Shown one piece after another: positions 51,257-58,508 of a DNA stretch of 64,000 nt. The stretch is from Ardenticatenaceae bacterium (lineage in GTDB: Bacteria > Chloroflexota > Anaerolineae > Promineifilales > Promineifilaceae), in NCBI GenBank assembly GCA_020634415.1, contig JACKBT010000004.1, forward strand, positions 1 through 64,000. Reading direction: 5' to 3'. The first letter of the stretch is position 1; the number at the start of each line of letters is the position of its first letter. Made by a program: the position numbers and the translations under genes. The notes below the pieces were generated by a model, which was not told the origin of the DNA, made no database searches, and saw only the letters and a list, made by a program, of their open reading frames with translations.

Positions 51257-51839
51257 AAGCACCCGACTTTCCCGGCTGCCAGCCCGTCTCCGCCGCCCAT
51301 TTTTCGGCTAACTGCATGATGAGGTCGCAGGCGGGGTCTTTGATGTCGGCGTAGGCGTGGAGGTTGTCGGGCAGGTAGTGGGCGAGTTGGCGTTTGAGGG
51401 CGGCGTAGGTGTGGGCGGTTGGGGGGTGTTGGCGTAAGTAGTCGCGGAAGAGGAGGGGGTAGCGTTGGTTGAGACGGCCGTTGACGCGAATGTGCAGGTT
51501 GGTTGGCCGCTGCCCGGCGGGGGCCGTACACAGCCGCTTTGCCCACTGCGGGTCTGTGCCGGCATCAGTCTGGCTGTGGTCGGGGTTGTGATCGCGGCGC
51601 ACATCGCTGCGGACGGTGTAGCCCAGCGTGGCTAAGGCCGCTTCGATGGGGGCAAAGTCATCAAAGGAGGCCACTGTTAGCTGCATGTCAATGCGGTCTT
51701 TGGCGGCCAAGCCCGGTACGGAGGTTGAGCCGATATGGTCAATACGCACGGCCAAATCGCCCAAGGCTTGGCGCAAGGCGGAAGCCAAAAGCTGGAAATC
51801 GTGCGGCCAATTCTCCTGATACTCGACAATTTCAACCAT
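51255..51839 (-). CDS. GrpB/UPF0157 family nucleotidyltransferase-like protein
   Basis: 194 residues from the ATG at 51839, chosen because CAGGAGC lies just upstream; longer frames use weak starts and run into a MITE-like element. Family motifs: MVEIVEYQENWPHDF, IDHIGSTSVPGLAAKDRIDMQL (GSTSVPGL at 37-44, followed by the acidic pair of the nucleotidyltransferase fold) and RPTNLHIRVNG, YLRQHPPTAHTYAALKRQLA. The GrpB family has a minimal nucleotidyltransferase fold of unclear substrate; one use is as a C-terminal domain fused to CoaE in some bacteria. It interrupts the sugar-acid genes without an evident link. Confidence 0.87.
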   Translation of the reverse strand: MVEIVEYQENWPHDFQLLASALRQALGDLAVRIDHIGSTSVPGLAAKDRIDMQLTVASFDDFAPIEAALATLGYTVRSDVRRDHNPDHSQTDAGTDPQWAKRLCTAPAGQRPTNLHIRVNGRLNQRYPLLFRDYLRQHPPTAHTYAALKRQLAHYLPDNLHAYADIKDPACDLIMQLAEKWAAETGWQPGKSGA

Positions 51840-51881
51840 GGATGCTCCTGTGTGGCTCATTTGTAGTCGTGTTATTCGTCT

Positions 51882-51977
51882 CAGTAGAGAGAAATCTTTG
51901 TAGAGCGATTTTGCAAATCGCTCGGACGATTTACAAAATCGTCCCACAACACACTCGTGATCTGTTTCGATCTACTG
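51882..51977. mobile_element. MITE-like element, copy 2 (96 bases, inverted relative to copy 1)
   Basis: Begins CAGTAGA and ends GATCTACTG. Its right 43 bases are nearly the reverse complement of the left end of copy 1 (CAGTAGATCGAAACAGATCA). Inner foldback GAGCGATTTTGCAAATCGCTC is shared. No clear target duplication. It lies in the leader of the GrpB-like gene. Confidence 0.72.
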
Positions 51978-52005
51978 GTACTGCGTTCTGAGGTTTACTG
52001 ACCAA

Positions 52006-52027
52006 GACGCGGTATCCTTACCGCGTC
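52006..52027. repeat. GACGCGGTA hairpin
   Basis: Nine-base perfect arms around TCCT. Same family as 48990 and 49089. It lies directly after the dehydrogenase stop (52030, minus strand). Confidence 0.75.
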
Positions 52028-52029
52028 TA

Positions 52030-52995
52030 CTAATCCATTTCGATCACAATTTTGATGGCGCCTTCGTCGTAGGTGCGGTGCAGTTCATAGGCTTCTAAGA
52101 CGCGCTCGAAGGGGAAGCGGTGGGTGAGGATGGGTTTGACATCAATGGTGCCATCGCCGATGAGGTTGAGGGCCATGCGGGTGGAGGTGTGGTGGGGTTC
52201 GCGGGCGGCGTGAACCATTGTTTGCAGGGAGAGGCGTTTGAAGAAGAGTTGGCGGTAGTTGTAGGCGATGACGAGGCTGCGTGGTACGCCGAATTGCAAA
52301 ATGTGCCCGTCTTCTTTGGCCAGATCAATGGCGAGGTTGATGGCTTCGATTTCGCCGGAGGCTTCGATAACGATGTCGGCGAGTTGACCGTGAGTGATGT
52401 CGGCAACGGCCGTTACCCCATCCACTTCCCGATTATGCACCGTGTGCGTTGCGCCATAAAACTTGCTCAGTTGCAGCCGATGGGCTTGCAAGTCTAGGGC
52501 AATGATGCGGGCGGCACCCATGCGCCGCAGCATAAAATTGAACCATAATCCGGCCGAACCTTGCCCGATGACGGCTACATCCTTGCCGATGATGTTGGGC
52601 AAGGTTTTGCAGGCGTAAATGACGGTGCCAATTTGCTGGGCTTGCAGCAGCTCTTCCACCGATTTGTCGGCGGGCAGGGGTAGTACGTTCTCAATGGGGG
52701 CTAAATAATATTCGGCCATGGCGCGATGATCGGGGGCGAGGGTGAGGGCCATGTCGCCGACTTTGAATGGGGAGCCGGGCGCGTCTATGGCCTCGATGTA
52801 GCCGATCATCTCGTGGCCGGTGGTGCCGGGGAGCAGAGGGTAACGTTCTTCGGGGAAGTGGTGCAACATGCCTACATCGCTGCCGCAGAGGGAGAGGCGG
52901 TGGGTGCGCACTAAGGCGTGGCCGGGTTTGATTTCCGGTTTGGGGGTTTCAACAAAGTCGGCGTGGCCGCGAGCGAGGATTTGAACTGCTTTCAT
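52030..52995 (-). CDS. Medium-chain (MDR) alcohol/polyol dehydrogenase-like protein
   Basis: 321 residues. The catalytic-zinc side is recognisable: SLCGSDVG (Cys37) and PGTTGHEMIG (His61, Glu62). The Rossmann part has VAVIGQGSAGLWFNFMLRRMG and IIALDLQAHRL. The structural-zinc loop with four cysteines, normal after the GHE motif, is missing: residues 65-100 contain no cysteine. So it belongs with the shorter zinc-binding dehydrogenase-like enzymes acting on polyols, threonine or sugar acids. Within a set including DgoD and RraA, oxidation of a sugar or sugar acid is the likely job. ATG at 52995. Confidence 0.85.
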   Translation of the reverse strand: MKAVQILARGHADFVETPKPEIKPGHALVRTHRLSLCGSDVGMLHHFPEERYPLLPGTTGHEMIGYIEAIDAPGSPFKVGDMALTLAPDHRAMAEYYLAPIENVLPLPADKSVEELLQAQQIGTVIYACKTLPNIIGKDVAVIGQGSAGLWFNFMLRRMGAARIIALDLQAHRLQLSKFYGATHTVHNREVDGVTAVADITHGQLADIVIEASGEIEAINLAIDLAKEDGHILQFGVPRSLVIAYNYRQLFFKRLSLQTMVHAAREPHHTSTRMALNLIGDGTIDVKPILTHRFPFERVLEAYELHRTYDEGAIKIVIEMD

Positions 52996-53036
52996 GTGAT
53001 ATTGGGAGCAGCATTCGGTTTTCTCGACTGAATACT

Positions 53037-53056
53037 GAATACTGCTTACTGAAAAC
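53037..53056. repeat. ACTGAAT short tandem repeat
   Basis: Two to three near-identical ACTGAAT/ACTGCTT units between the RraA-like stop and the dehydrogenase start. Same style as the other short tandem arrays. Confidence 0.5.
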
Positions 53057-53778
53057 TATCTTTGTCGAGAAACCTGTGCCTTTAGTTGGCCTATTTTGGC
53101 GCGGGCGGCGGCTTGGGCTTCTTTGAAGGTTGCCAGGCTGCCGTGGGGATCGCGCAGGGCGTTGAGGATGATGGCTTCGGCGGCTACGAATTCGTCACCG
53201 ATATCGGCCGTTTCCGCAGCAATATCATGCGGAATGGTAGTGACACCGTTGACATCGGCGTGGAGCAGGTCGTTGGGGTAGATGGTGAGGCCGCCGACGC
53301 GCACGGGGACATGGATTTGGGGGATGTGGGTGTAGCCGTGAGCGCAGATTGTGCCGCCGGTGAAGACGGGGAAGTTGATGGCCCGCACCTGGTCTAGATC
53401 GCGGCCGGCGCCGCTGGTGATGAGGCCGACGGCCCCGAAGCGTTGGTAGGTGCTGCACATGACTTCGCCGAAGGTGGCGGCGACGGGGGGATCGTCTATG
53501 TCTTGGAAGACGACGATGGGGGGGCCATCGAGTTCGGCGAAGCGTTCGGCCTGGTCGGCTATGCTGCCGTAGATGTCTGTGCCGCGTGGGGGGGCATCGG
53601 CGCGGAAGGTGGCGGTGGCGGCGTAGCCGACGATGGGGGGCATTTCGGGGAAGGCGGCGGTGATACGGCCGTTCATATATCCGCTGTTGAACGGCCGTAC
53701 AGCGAACAGTTCAATGATGTTACAGATGGTGGGCGTATCAAATGCGGCCAACTTCTGTAAAACTTCCGATTTGAGCAT
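53056..53778 (-). CDS. RraA family protein (HMG/CHA aldolase-type fold)
   Basis: 240 residues. The RraA/DlpA fold is recognised from FDTPTICNIIELF at the start, VGYAATATFRADAPP, the substrate-site GAGRDLDQVRAINFPVF and the metal-site segment NDLLHADVNGVTTIP. Members either inhibit RNase E (RraA) or act as 4-hydroxy-4-methyl-2-oxoglutarate/oxaloacetate aldolases or decarboxylases. In sugar-acid clusters such as this one, the enzyme role is more likely than RNase control. It is the first gene of the minus-strand group ending at dgoD. ATG at 53778. Confidence 0.85.
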   Translation of the reverse strand: MLKSEVLQKLAAFDTPTICNIIELFAVRPFNSGYMNGRITAAFPEMPPIVGYAATATFRADAPPRGTDIYGSIADQAERFAELDGPPIVVFQDIDDPPVAATFGEVMCSTYQRFGAVGLITSGAGRDLDQVRAINFPVFTGGTICAHGYTHIPQIHVPVRVGGLTIYPNDLLHADVNGVTTIPHDIAAETADIGDEFVAAEAIILNALRDPHGSLATFKEAQAAARAKIGQLKAQVSRQR

Positions 53779-53817
53779 AATCTACTATCCTTTGTTAAAA
53801 TTTGGGTAACTACTAAC

Positions 53818-53870
53818 CCTCCGGGAGGTTTCCATCAAGAAGTTTGCTCCTGGCATAAACCTCCCGGAGG
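53818..53870. repeat. CCTCCGGGAGGTTT inverted repeat with flanking AATTTGGGTAACTAC repeats
   Basis: 14-base perfect arms (53818-53831, 53857-53870). The phrase AAATTTGGGTAACTAC occurs just before and again near 53897, with a third partial copy near 53990, so the spacer to the kinase gene is a nested repeat. Confidence 0.8.
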
Positions 53871-54072
53871 ATCACACCAGAGAGGCTTAGTAGATACAAA
53901 TTTGGGTAACTACAAACCTCTCTGAGATGATCCTCCGGGAAGTGTGCCCCAGGGGAAAGGTCTGATTGAAACCTTCTGGAGGGTAAGCAGTTACAAATTT
54001 GGAACTATATCTTACCTAGTCTATAGCATCTCAGAAATATCCTCCAATATAGATGCGAATTCCTTGAACAGT

Positions 54073-55416
54073 ATGATGAGATTAAGTGAGCAATTGAGCC
54101 AGTTTTGGCAAATCATCCCTGACGAGTATGAATACCTGGCGGCCAAGTTTTGGGCCGAAGAGGAAGCCCGCAACCGCTATCGGGCGCAATATGTGGGGGT
54201 GAGTGCCGGTATTTTGCTGCTCAGTTTTAATATCATTGATTTGATTCGCATTGCTGATGTGCCGATTTTGCTGGGGCTGATTTCGCTGCTGCTGATTGGC
54301 AGTTATGTTTTGGTCACTTTTAATCATCGTGAACCGGTGCGGTGGCTGCCATTTTATCCTCTTTTTGCCACGAGTATGATGCTGACGATTGTGGGGTCTG
54401 TGGTGATTGCCTATCAGTTGCAGGGCATTATGCTGCTGAGTTTGATGCTGTTTCTGGTGAGTGTGGCTTTGCTGCTGATACCGGGGTTTTCTGCCTGGTA
54501 TCTGCTGCCGGCTGTGCCGCTGGCTTTTAGCTATTGGCTGGTTACGCAGTTGATTGACTTGCCTGCGGTGATTACGGCGGCCAATGGGCAGATGTATGCG
54601 GTTTTTATTTTGACACCGATATTGGTAGCCATGTTGAGTCGTGTTTCGGCGCGGCAGCGGTGGCAGGCTTTTGTGGTGCAGCATCAGGTGCAGACGCAGA
54701 AGGCGGCTTTGGAAGAGGCCAATGCACAGTTGCAGCGGCGCAATGAGGAGTTGGATGCTTTTGCGCATACGGTGGCGCATGATTTGAAGAATCCGTTGAA
54801 TATTGTGGTGGGTTACGCGGAGATTTTGCTGGATGATATGCAGATGGAGGGGGATGACCGCTGGCAAGATTTTGTGCAGCAGATTGTGTTGGCGGGGCGG
54901 AAGGGGAATAACATTATTCAAGAGTTGTTGCTGCTGGCGGCGGTGCGTAAGGAGGATGTGGTGGTGCTGCCGCTGGATATGGGGGCGATTGTGGGGCAGG
55001 CGTTGGAGCGGCTTAGTCATCATATTGAGGCGGAGGAGGTGGTGGTGGTGCGGCCGGAGCAGTGGCCGGTGGCGCTGGGGTATGCGGGTTGGGTGGAGGA
55101 GGTGTGGGTGAATTATATTAGTAATGCGATTAAGTATGGGGGACGGCCGTGCCGGGTGGTGTTGGGGGCGAGTGAACGGCCGTCTGGCCTGGTGCGTTTT
55201 TGGGTGCAGGATAATGGTAATGGGCTGTCGGCGGCGGAGCAAGGGCTGTTGTTTACTGAGTTTACGCGGCTGGATCAGGCGCGGGCGAAGGGGCATGGCC
55301 TGGGGCTTTCGATTGTGCGGCGGATTATGGAGAAGTTAAACGGCCGTGTGGGCATTGAAAGCACGGTGGGTGAGGGCAGTACCTTTTATTTTGAGCTGCC
55401 AGGGGTTGAAGAGTAG
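54073..55416 (+). CDS. Membrane sensor histidine kinase
   Basis: 447 residues from the paired ATGs at 54073/54076; the longer frame to 53944 translates repeat sequence and is rejected. Five or six hydrophobic helices (about 42-190) form the sensor part, with no large extracytoplasmic loop. A short coiled coil (EEANAQLQRRNEELDAF) joins the dimerisation domain, with phospho-acceptor His236 in FAHTVAHDLKNPLN. The ATPase domain has N-box NYISNAIKYG, G1 VQDNGNGL and G2 GHGLGLSIVRRIM. There is no receiver, and no response regulator gene lies next to it, so it is an orphan. The stop codon lies within a hairpin repeat. Confidence 0.9.
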   Translation: MMRLSEQLSQFWQIIPDEYEYLAAKFWAEEEARNRYRAQYVGVSAGILLLSFNIIDLIRIADVPILLGLISLLLIGSYVLVTFNHREPVRWLPFYPLFATSMMLTIVGSVVIAYQLQGIMLLSLMLFLVSVALLLIPGFSAWYLLPAVPLAFSYWLVTQLIDLPAVITAANGQMYAVFILTPILVAMLSRVSARQRWQAFVVQHQVQTQKAALEEANAQLQRRNEELDAFAHTVAHDLKNPLNIVVGYAEILLDDMQMEGDDRWQDFVQQIVLAGRKGNNIIQELLLLAAVRKEDVVVLPLDMGAIVGQALERLSHHIEAEEVVVVRPEQWPVALGYAGWVEEVWVNYISNAIKYGGRPCRVVLGASERPSGLVRFWVQDNGNGLSAAEQGLLFTEFTRLDQARAKGHGLGLSIVRRIMEKLNGRVGIESTVGEGSTFYFELPGVEE

Positions 55417-55450
55417 AGATTGGAGAATGACCACTCTCCAATCTCTACTC
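55411..55450. repeat. GAGTAGAGATTGGAGA hairpin repeat, copy 9
   Basis: 16-base perfect arms (55411-55426, 55435-55450). The left arm holds the kinase stop codon (55414-55416). Confidence 0.9.
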
Positions 55451-55492
55451 TCTAATTCGGGAAAACGAACTCAAGGGAGCTTGCCTTGCTGG

Positions 55493-56239
55493 TTAAGGTG
55501 TGACCAGTTCGGGCGGCAGAAAGTCTACGCGGTTTTGGTAGGCCAGCCCCGTGAAGTCGCTGCCGAACTCGAAGCGGGTGATAGCGGTGTTGTGGATGGT
55601 GAAGCGGTAGCGATAGGCGGAATGGTGGTGCAGGTGTTCGGGGGGGAGGTTGTAAACGGCCGTCATAAATCGCTGATAAAAGCCGCCGTGACTGATCAAG
55701 GCCACCCGATCTTCTGTGCTGCCATGTTTTTGCAAAATGGAAGCCAATACCGCTTGAGCGCGGTTCATCGTCTCATCGCGTGGCTCTGGGGGACGATTCC
55801 ACCAACCCTCTTCGCCAACTTCATCGGGCAGGATGAGATCGGGAAATTGAGCCAGGAACTCGGCGCGATTGGGGCCAGGCAGCCCGATTGGCTGTCCGGT
55901 AGTTTCGTCATCCAGATAGATGCCGGTTACTTCGTGGAGGTTGGACAGGGCCATGAGGGGCAGTTGGCAGGCTTGGGCCACGTACATGCCGGTTTGGATG
56001 GTGCGTACCATGAGGGAGCAGTAGAGGTGGGTGAGGCCGAAGCCGTGACGATTGAGGGAGTCGGGGGTGTGACCATTTGGCGAAGAGGTGGTTTGAGCCA
56101 GGAAGTGGGCCAGGTGTTGGGCTTGTTGGTGACCAACGGCCGTTAACATGGGATCCGCCTTCCGGCCCACCGCCGACTGGGTTTCTAACCATAATAAATT
56201 GTTTTCAGATTGGGCATGACGAATGAAATAAAGCTGCAT
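55493..56239 (-). CDS. Histidine phosphatase (phosphoglycerate mutase-like) family protein
   Basis: 248 residues from the ATG at 56239 (MQLYFIRHAQSENN). The longer frame upstream overlaps the GNAT gene and a repeat. The catalytic RHG-type motif is RHAQSENN (Arg7, His8). The second His is in VALISHGGFYQRFM, and LTAVGHQQAQ and the phosphate-pocket Arg in CSLMVRTIQTG also fit. The family removes phosphate from small metabolites or proteins through a phosphohistidine. The inserted WWNRPPEPRDE loop resembles fructose-2,6-bisphosphatase-like members. Substrate unknown. It follows the GNAT gene on the same strand at 44 bases. Confidence 0.88.
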   Translation of the reverse strand: MQLYFIRHAQSENNLLWLETQSAVGRKADPMLTAVGHQQAQHLAHFLAQTTSSPNGHTPDSLNRHGFGLTHLYCSLMVRTIQTGMYVAQACQLPLMALSNLHEVTGIYLDDETTGQPIGLPGPNRAEFLAQFPDLILPDEVGEEGWWNRPPEPRDETMNRAQAVLASILQKHGSTEDRVALISHGGFYQRFMTAVYNLPPEHLHHHSAYRYRFTIHNTAITRFEFGSDFTGLAYQNRVDFLPPELVTP

Positions 56240-56250
56240 GGGGGTGAAAT

Positions 56251-56289
56251 GTAAAGCGTAAAACGTAAAGAACTGTGTGTGTTTTACGC
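56251..56289. repeat. GCGTAAAAC foldback
   Basis: Nine-base arms (56256-56264, 56281-56289) with AAAACGT units, related to 19010-19052. The right arm covers the GNAT stop. Confidence 0.6.
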
Positions 56290-56868
56290 CTGATATAAGA
56301 AAAATTTTTCGGTGCGGCGTGGCACTTGAAGAGTATACTGTTTGGGCATTCCTGCTGCTTCGAGGAGTTGGATTTGCTGGGTGTGGCGGGGATTGGCGGC
56401 AAAGTAAACGGCCGAAAATCGCCACTCCCCCTTAAACCAGTCGCGCAAAGCTGCCAATAATCGCTCATCTAAATGATCCGCCAGACGTGGCTGTTTGACC
56501 CAAAAGCTAACGGTGGCTTCGTCTGGAGCGACATCTTGTAAAACATCGGGGTTTAAGGGTATGGAATTGGTAAGCGGGTTGATGTAGACACAGCCGAGAC
56601 ACTCCGTTTCATCAGGGGTGAGGACAGTGTAGGTAAAGGCAACGCGCTCCTGGTGTTCGCGGTCGTGCATGGCCAGGTCTTCCCAATTTTCCTCGAGGGT
56701 AAAGTCGTCAGTCGGCCAGCTTGTGCCGCTCCACAGCCGCAGCATCTCTTTGCTGACCATGAGAGCCGCATAATCTAATTCAACATGGGCTGTGGTTAAT
56801 GGCTTGCAGACAAACTCATCTGTGCGCAGCAGGGCGGGAATAGGCAGGGGTTCGGGGTAAAATGACAT
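56284..56868 (-). CDS. GNAT family N-acetyltransferase-like protein
   Basis: 194 residues from the ATG at 56868; an upstream TTG (56895) is the alternative. The GNAT fold is suggested by FVCKPLTTAHVELDYAALM, FTYTVLTPDETECLGCVYINPL (the central strand pair), ATVSFWVKQPRLADHLDERLLAALRDWF and the final AANPRHTQQIQLLEAAGM, the usual NxxSxxLxxxxGM-like end. The acetyl-CoA loop (Q/RxxGxG/A) is degenerate here (PRLADHLDE), so enzymatic activity is not assured. Likely cotranscribed with the histidine phosphatase. Confidence 0.72.
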   Translation of the reverse strand: MSFYPEPLPIPALLRTDEFVCKPLTTAHVELDYAALMVSKEMLRLWSGTSWPTDDFTLEENWEDLAMHDREHQERVAFTYTVLTPDETECLGCVYINPLTNSIPLNPDVLQDVAPDEATVSFWVKQPRLADHLDERLLAALRDWFKGEWRFSAVYFAANPRHTQQIQLLEAAGMPKQYTLQVPRRTEKFFLYQA

Positions 56869-57028
56869 GGGCGGTTTATAGTGATTCCTGCTCAATTCGT
56901 CAACTTTATTGCCAGTACGTGACTCACACGATCTTTATTATCTTTTTGCGTTTCATTCACGCAGGGCACCGCCTTGATTGATTACAATTTGGTAACAGGT
57001 TGATTTGAATTATTTTGGAGGTATAGAG

Positions 57029-57121
57029 ATGTATAAAGTAAAGCAATGGGTTGATCGCGTAGTAGTTTCTCGGATGTGCCGACGTTGTGGTCGGCTAGTT
57101 GGTTATTGCACCTGCCGTTAA
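57029..57121 (+). CDS. 30-residue basic Cys-rich protein (candidate zinc knuckle)
   Basis: A very short gene supported by GGAGGT (57017-57022) six bases before the ATG and a terminator hairpin 30 bases after the stop. The protein is MYKVKQWVDRVVVSR followed by a four-cysteine tail, CRRCG...YCTCR (Cys17, Cys20, Cys27, Cys29), with six arginines and two lysines. The CxxC...CxC pattern could bind one zinc ion. I recognise no family. It is convergent with the FtsZ-like gene, 61 bases apart. It could be a nucleic-acid-binding or inhibitory peptide; a ribosomal-protein-like zinc peptide is another option. Confidence 0.6.
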   Translation: MYKVKQWVDRVVVSRMCRRCGRLVGYCTCR

Positions 57122-57151
57122 AGAGTTTGGGAGACAACTTCAACAGCCAAG

Positions 57152-57178
57152 CAGCCAGATGATGAATCTGGCTGTTTT
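57152..57178 (+). terminator. Terminator of the 30-residue gene
   Basis: CAGCCAGAT (57152-57160) and ATCTGGCTG (57166-57174), five-base loop, then TTTTGTTGT. Confidence 0.85.
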
Positions 57179-57182
57179 GTTG

Positions 57183-58079
57183 TCAGTCGAATTTCGATGC
57201 CAGAATTGTAAGGCAGATCGTGTCCCCCATTTCGGGATCAATAAGTGTGCCGAAGGTGAGATTGGCATTGGTGTGAATCTGCTCTTTGATGCGGTTGATG
57301 ATCTCTGTAAATTCCCACAAGTAAAATTTTGCTCCCGTTTGTATTTGCAGAAGAATATTGTGTGCGCCGTGTATGGATAAATCCATTGGTGGGGAGTACA
57401 TGGCATGTTGCACTGCCTGAACTGCTCGATCTGGCCCTGAGGCGCAATGCCCCCCTAAAAAGATTGGCCCATCTGTTTTGAGCACGGTTTGCAGGGCAGA
57501 GAAGTCTATGTTAACGAGGCCGGGACGCAGCAGGGTGCAGATGGCTTTGACGGCCCAGCAGATGTAGTTTTGGGCTGTTTCGGGCATGGGGGAACGGCCG
57601 TTTTCCTCACCTAACCGCGCCAGGGGCAGCAAAATCAGGGCATCCGTCATGGCTCGCAATCGTGTTAGATCATCTGGCACGCTATCTGGCTGCGGCAACT
57701 GCTGGGGCACAGTAGGTGGTGCAACCAGAGCCAGCGTAAAAACGCCCTGTGTTTGCGCTATCTGGGCCGCCAGCAGCGCAATGGCCGCTTCCTGGCGGCT
57801 GACCAGTGCCGAGACAATCATCAACATATGGATGCCATCCAAAAACGGCCGTATATCGGCCGTTAACTTTGCCACATTTGTGGGGATATTTGCAGGATCG
57901 CTGACTGCCGGTGCGGGGGGTGTGGGCGGCATCAAATAATTTTCACTATCCAGACAAGCTAAATTGATATTTCCCCCTCCCATGTCAAGAACCTGATTGA
58001 TAATCTTCTGGCAGCTTTCATCGCCAATTCCGATAACGGAAATCTGAGCTTTATTTGTAAACCGCCGCTCTCTTCTCAT
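57183..58079 (-). CDS. Divergent FtsZ/tubulin-like protein lacking GTP-binding loops
   Basis: 298 residues. The C-terminal two-thirds follows FtsZ closely in order: DALILLPLARL (cf. the NDRLL strand), the T7-like GLVNIDFSALQTVL (187-200), a GHCASGPDRAVQAVQHAMYSPP equivalent to the GxAxGxxRAxxAAxxAIxSPL helix, GAHNILLQIQTG, LWEFTEIINRI, and the final LTFGTLIDPEMGD and ILASKF. In contrast the nucleotide site is gone. T1 is IGIGDESCQ in place of a Gly-rich loop. The tubulin signature GGGTGTG is replaced by SALVSRQEA (about 90-98), and the second T7 aspartate is Ala195. So it can hardly bind or cleave GTP. It may cap or regulate true FtsZ, or form a nucleotide-independent scaffold. ATG at 58079 with AGGGG. 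Confidence 0.78.
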   Translation of the reverse strand: MRRERRFTNKAQISVIGIGDESCQKIINQVLDMGGGNINLACLDSENYLMPPTPPAPAVSDPANIPTNVAKLTADIRPFLDGIHMLMIVSALVSRQEAAIALLAAQIAQTQGVFTLALVAPPTVPQQLPQPDSVPDDLTRLRAMTDALILLPLARLGEENGRSPMPETAQNYICWAVKAICTLLRPGLVNIDFSALQTVLKTDGPIFLGGHCASGPDRAVQAVQHAMYSPPMDLSIHGAHNILLQIQTGAKFYLWEFTEIINRIKEQIHTNANLTFGTLIDPEMGDTICLTILASKFD

Positions 58080-58508
58080 AGTAACCCCTAGATGCTTCTG
58101 ATGTAAGCAGATTTAGTGACACAAAATAAATGGATATGCAAGGGCTTGCAAAGAATCGTGGAGAAACGCTCTGATATTGATGTTAGCCCTCTACAAGCTG
58201 TTTTCTTAACTATTAGCAGAAAACTCCTAGCTGTCAACGTATGCTTGACCTCGAAAGCGGTTTCAAGTACCATTATGATACTTCTGTTGTAGTACCACAA
58301 CCAAATTAAAGGATTAGGGCTTGAAAGGTCGAAGTGTTGCCCCTTCTTTGGGGACCGCTATCGGGGAGGAAAGCGGATTTAACGACCTCGGGAGAAAAGA
58401 GAGTTAACTGTTCGGGAACACCAAATGATCTCGTGGTGTGCCTGTAGTGCTATATGGCACTGTTCATTCTGTTGTGTTCCTCGGCAGTTAGACAGGACAT
58501 TAAAAAGC
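58080..58508. other. 429-base divergent control region between FtsZ-like and STAND-TPR genes
   Basis: A/T-rich compared with its surroundings and free of the AACGGCCGTT word. It holds two adjacent imperfect palindromes (58265-58283 and 58286-58301). A 70-codon minus-strand frame at 58088-58300 has no ribosome site and is not called. Confidence 0.55.
58265..58301. promoter_or_regulatory. Pair of imperfect palindromes, candidate operator
   Basis: AAGTACCATTATGATACTT (58265-58283; symmetric at 16 of 19 positions) followed by GTTGTAGTACCACAAC (58286-58301; 12-14 of 16). Their place midway between two divergent genes suggests a shared regulator-binding site. Confidence 0.35.

Noticed and set aside
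54082..55296. 404-codon open frame antisense to the histidine kinase
   Set aside because: Composition is His/Gln/Arg-rich noise, and the plus strand encodes a complete kinase with all motifs.
58088..58300. 70-codon minus-strand frame upstream of the FtsZ-like gene
   Set aside because: No Shine-Dalgarno, no motif, and it overlaps the candidate operator pair.
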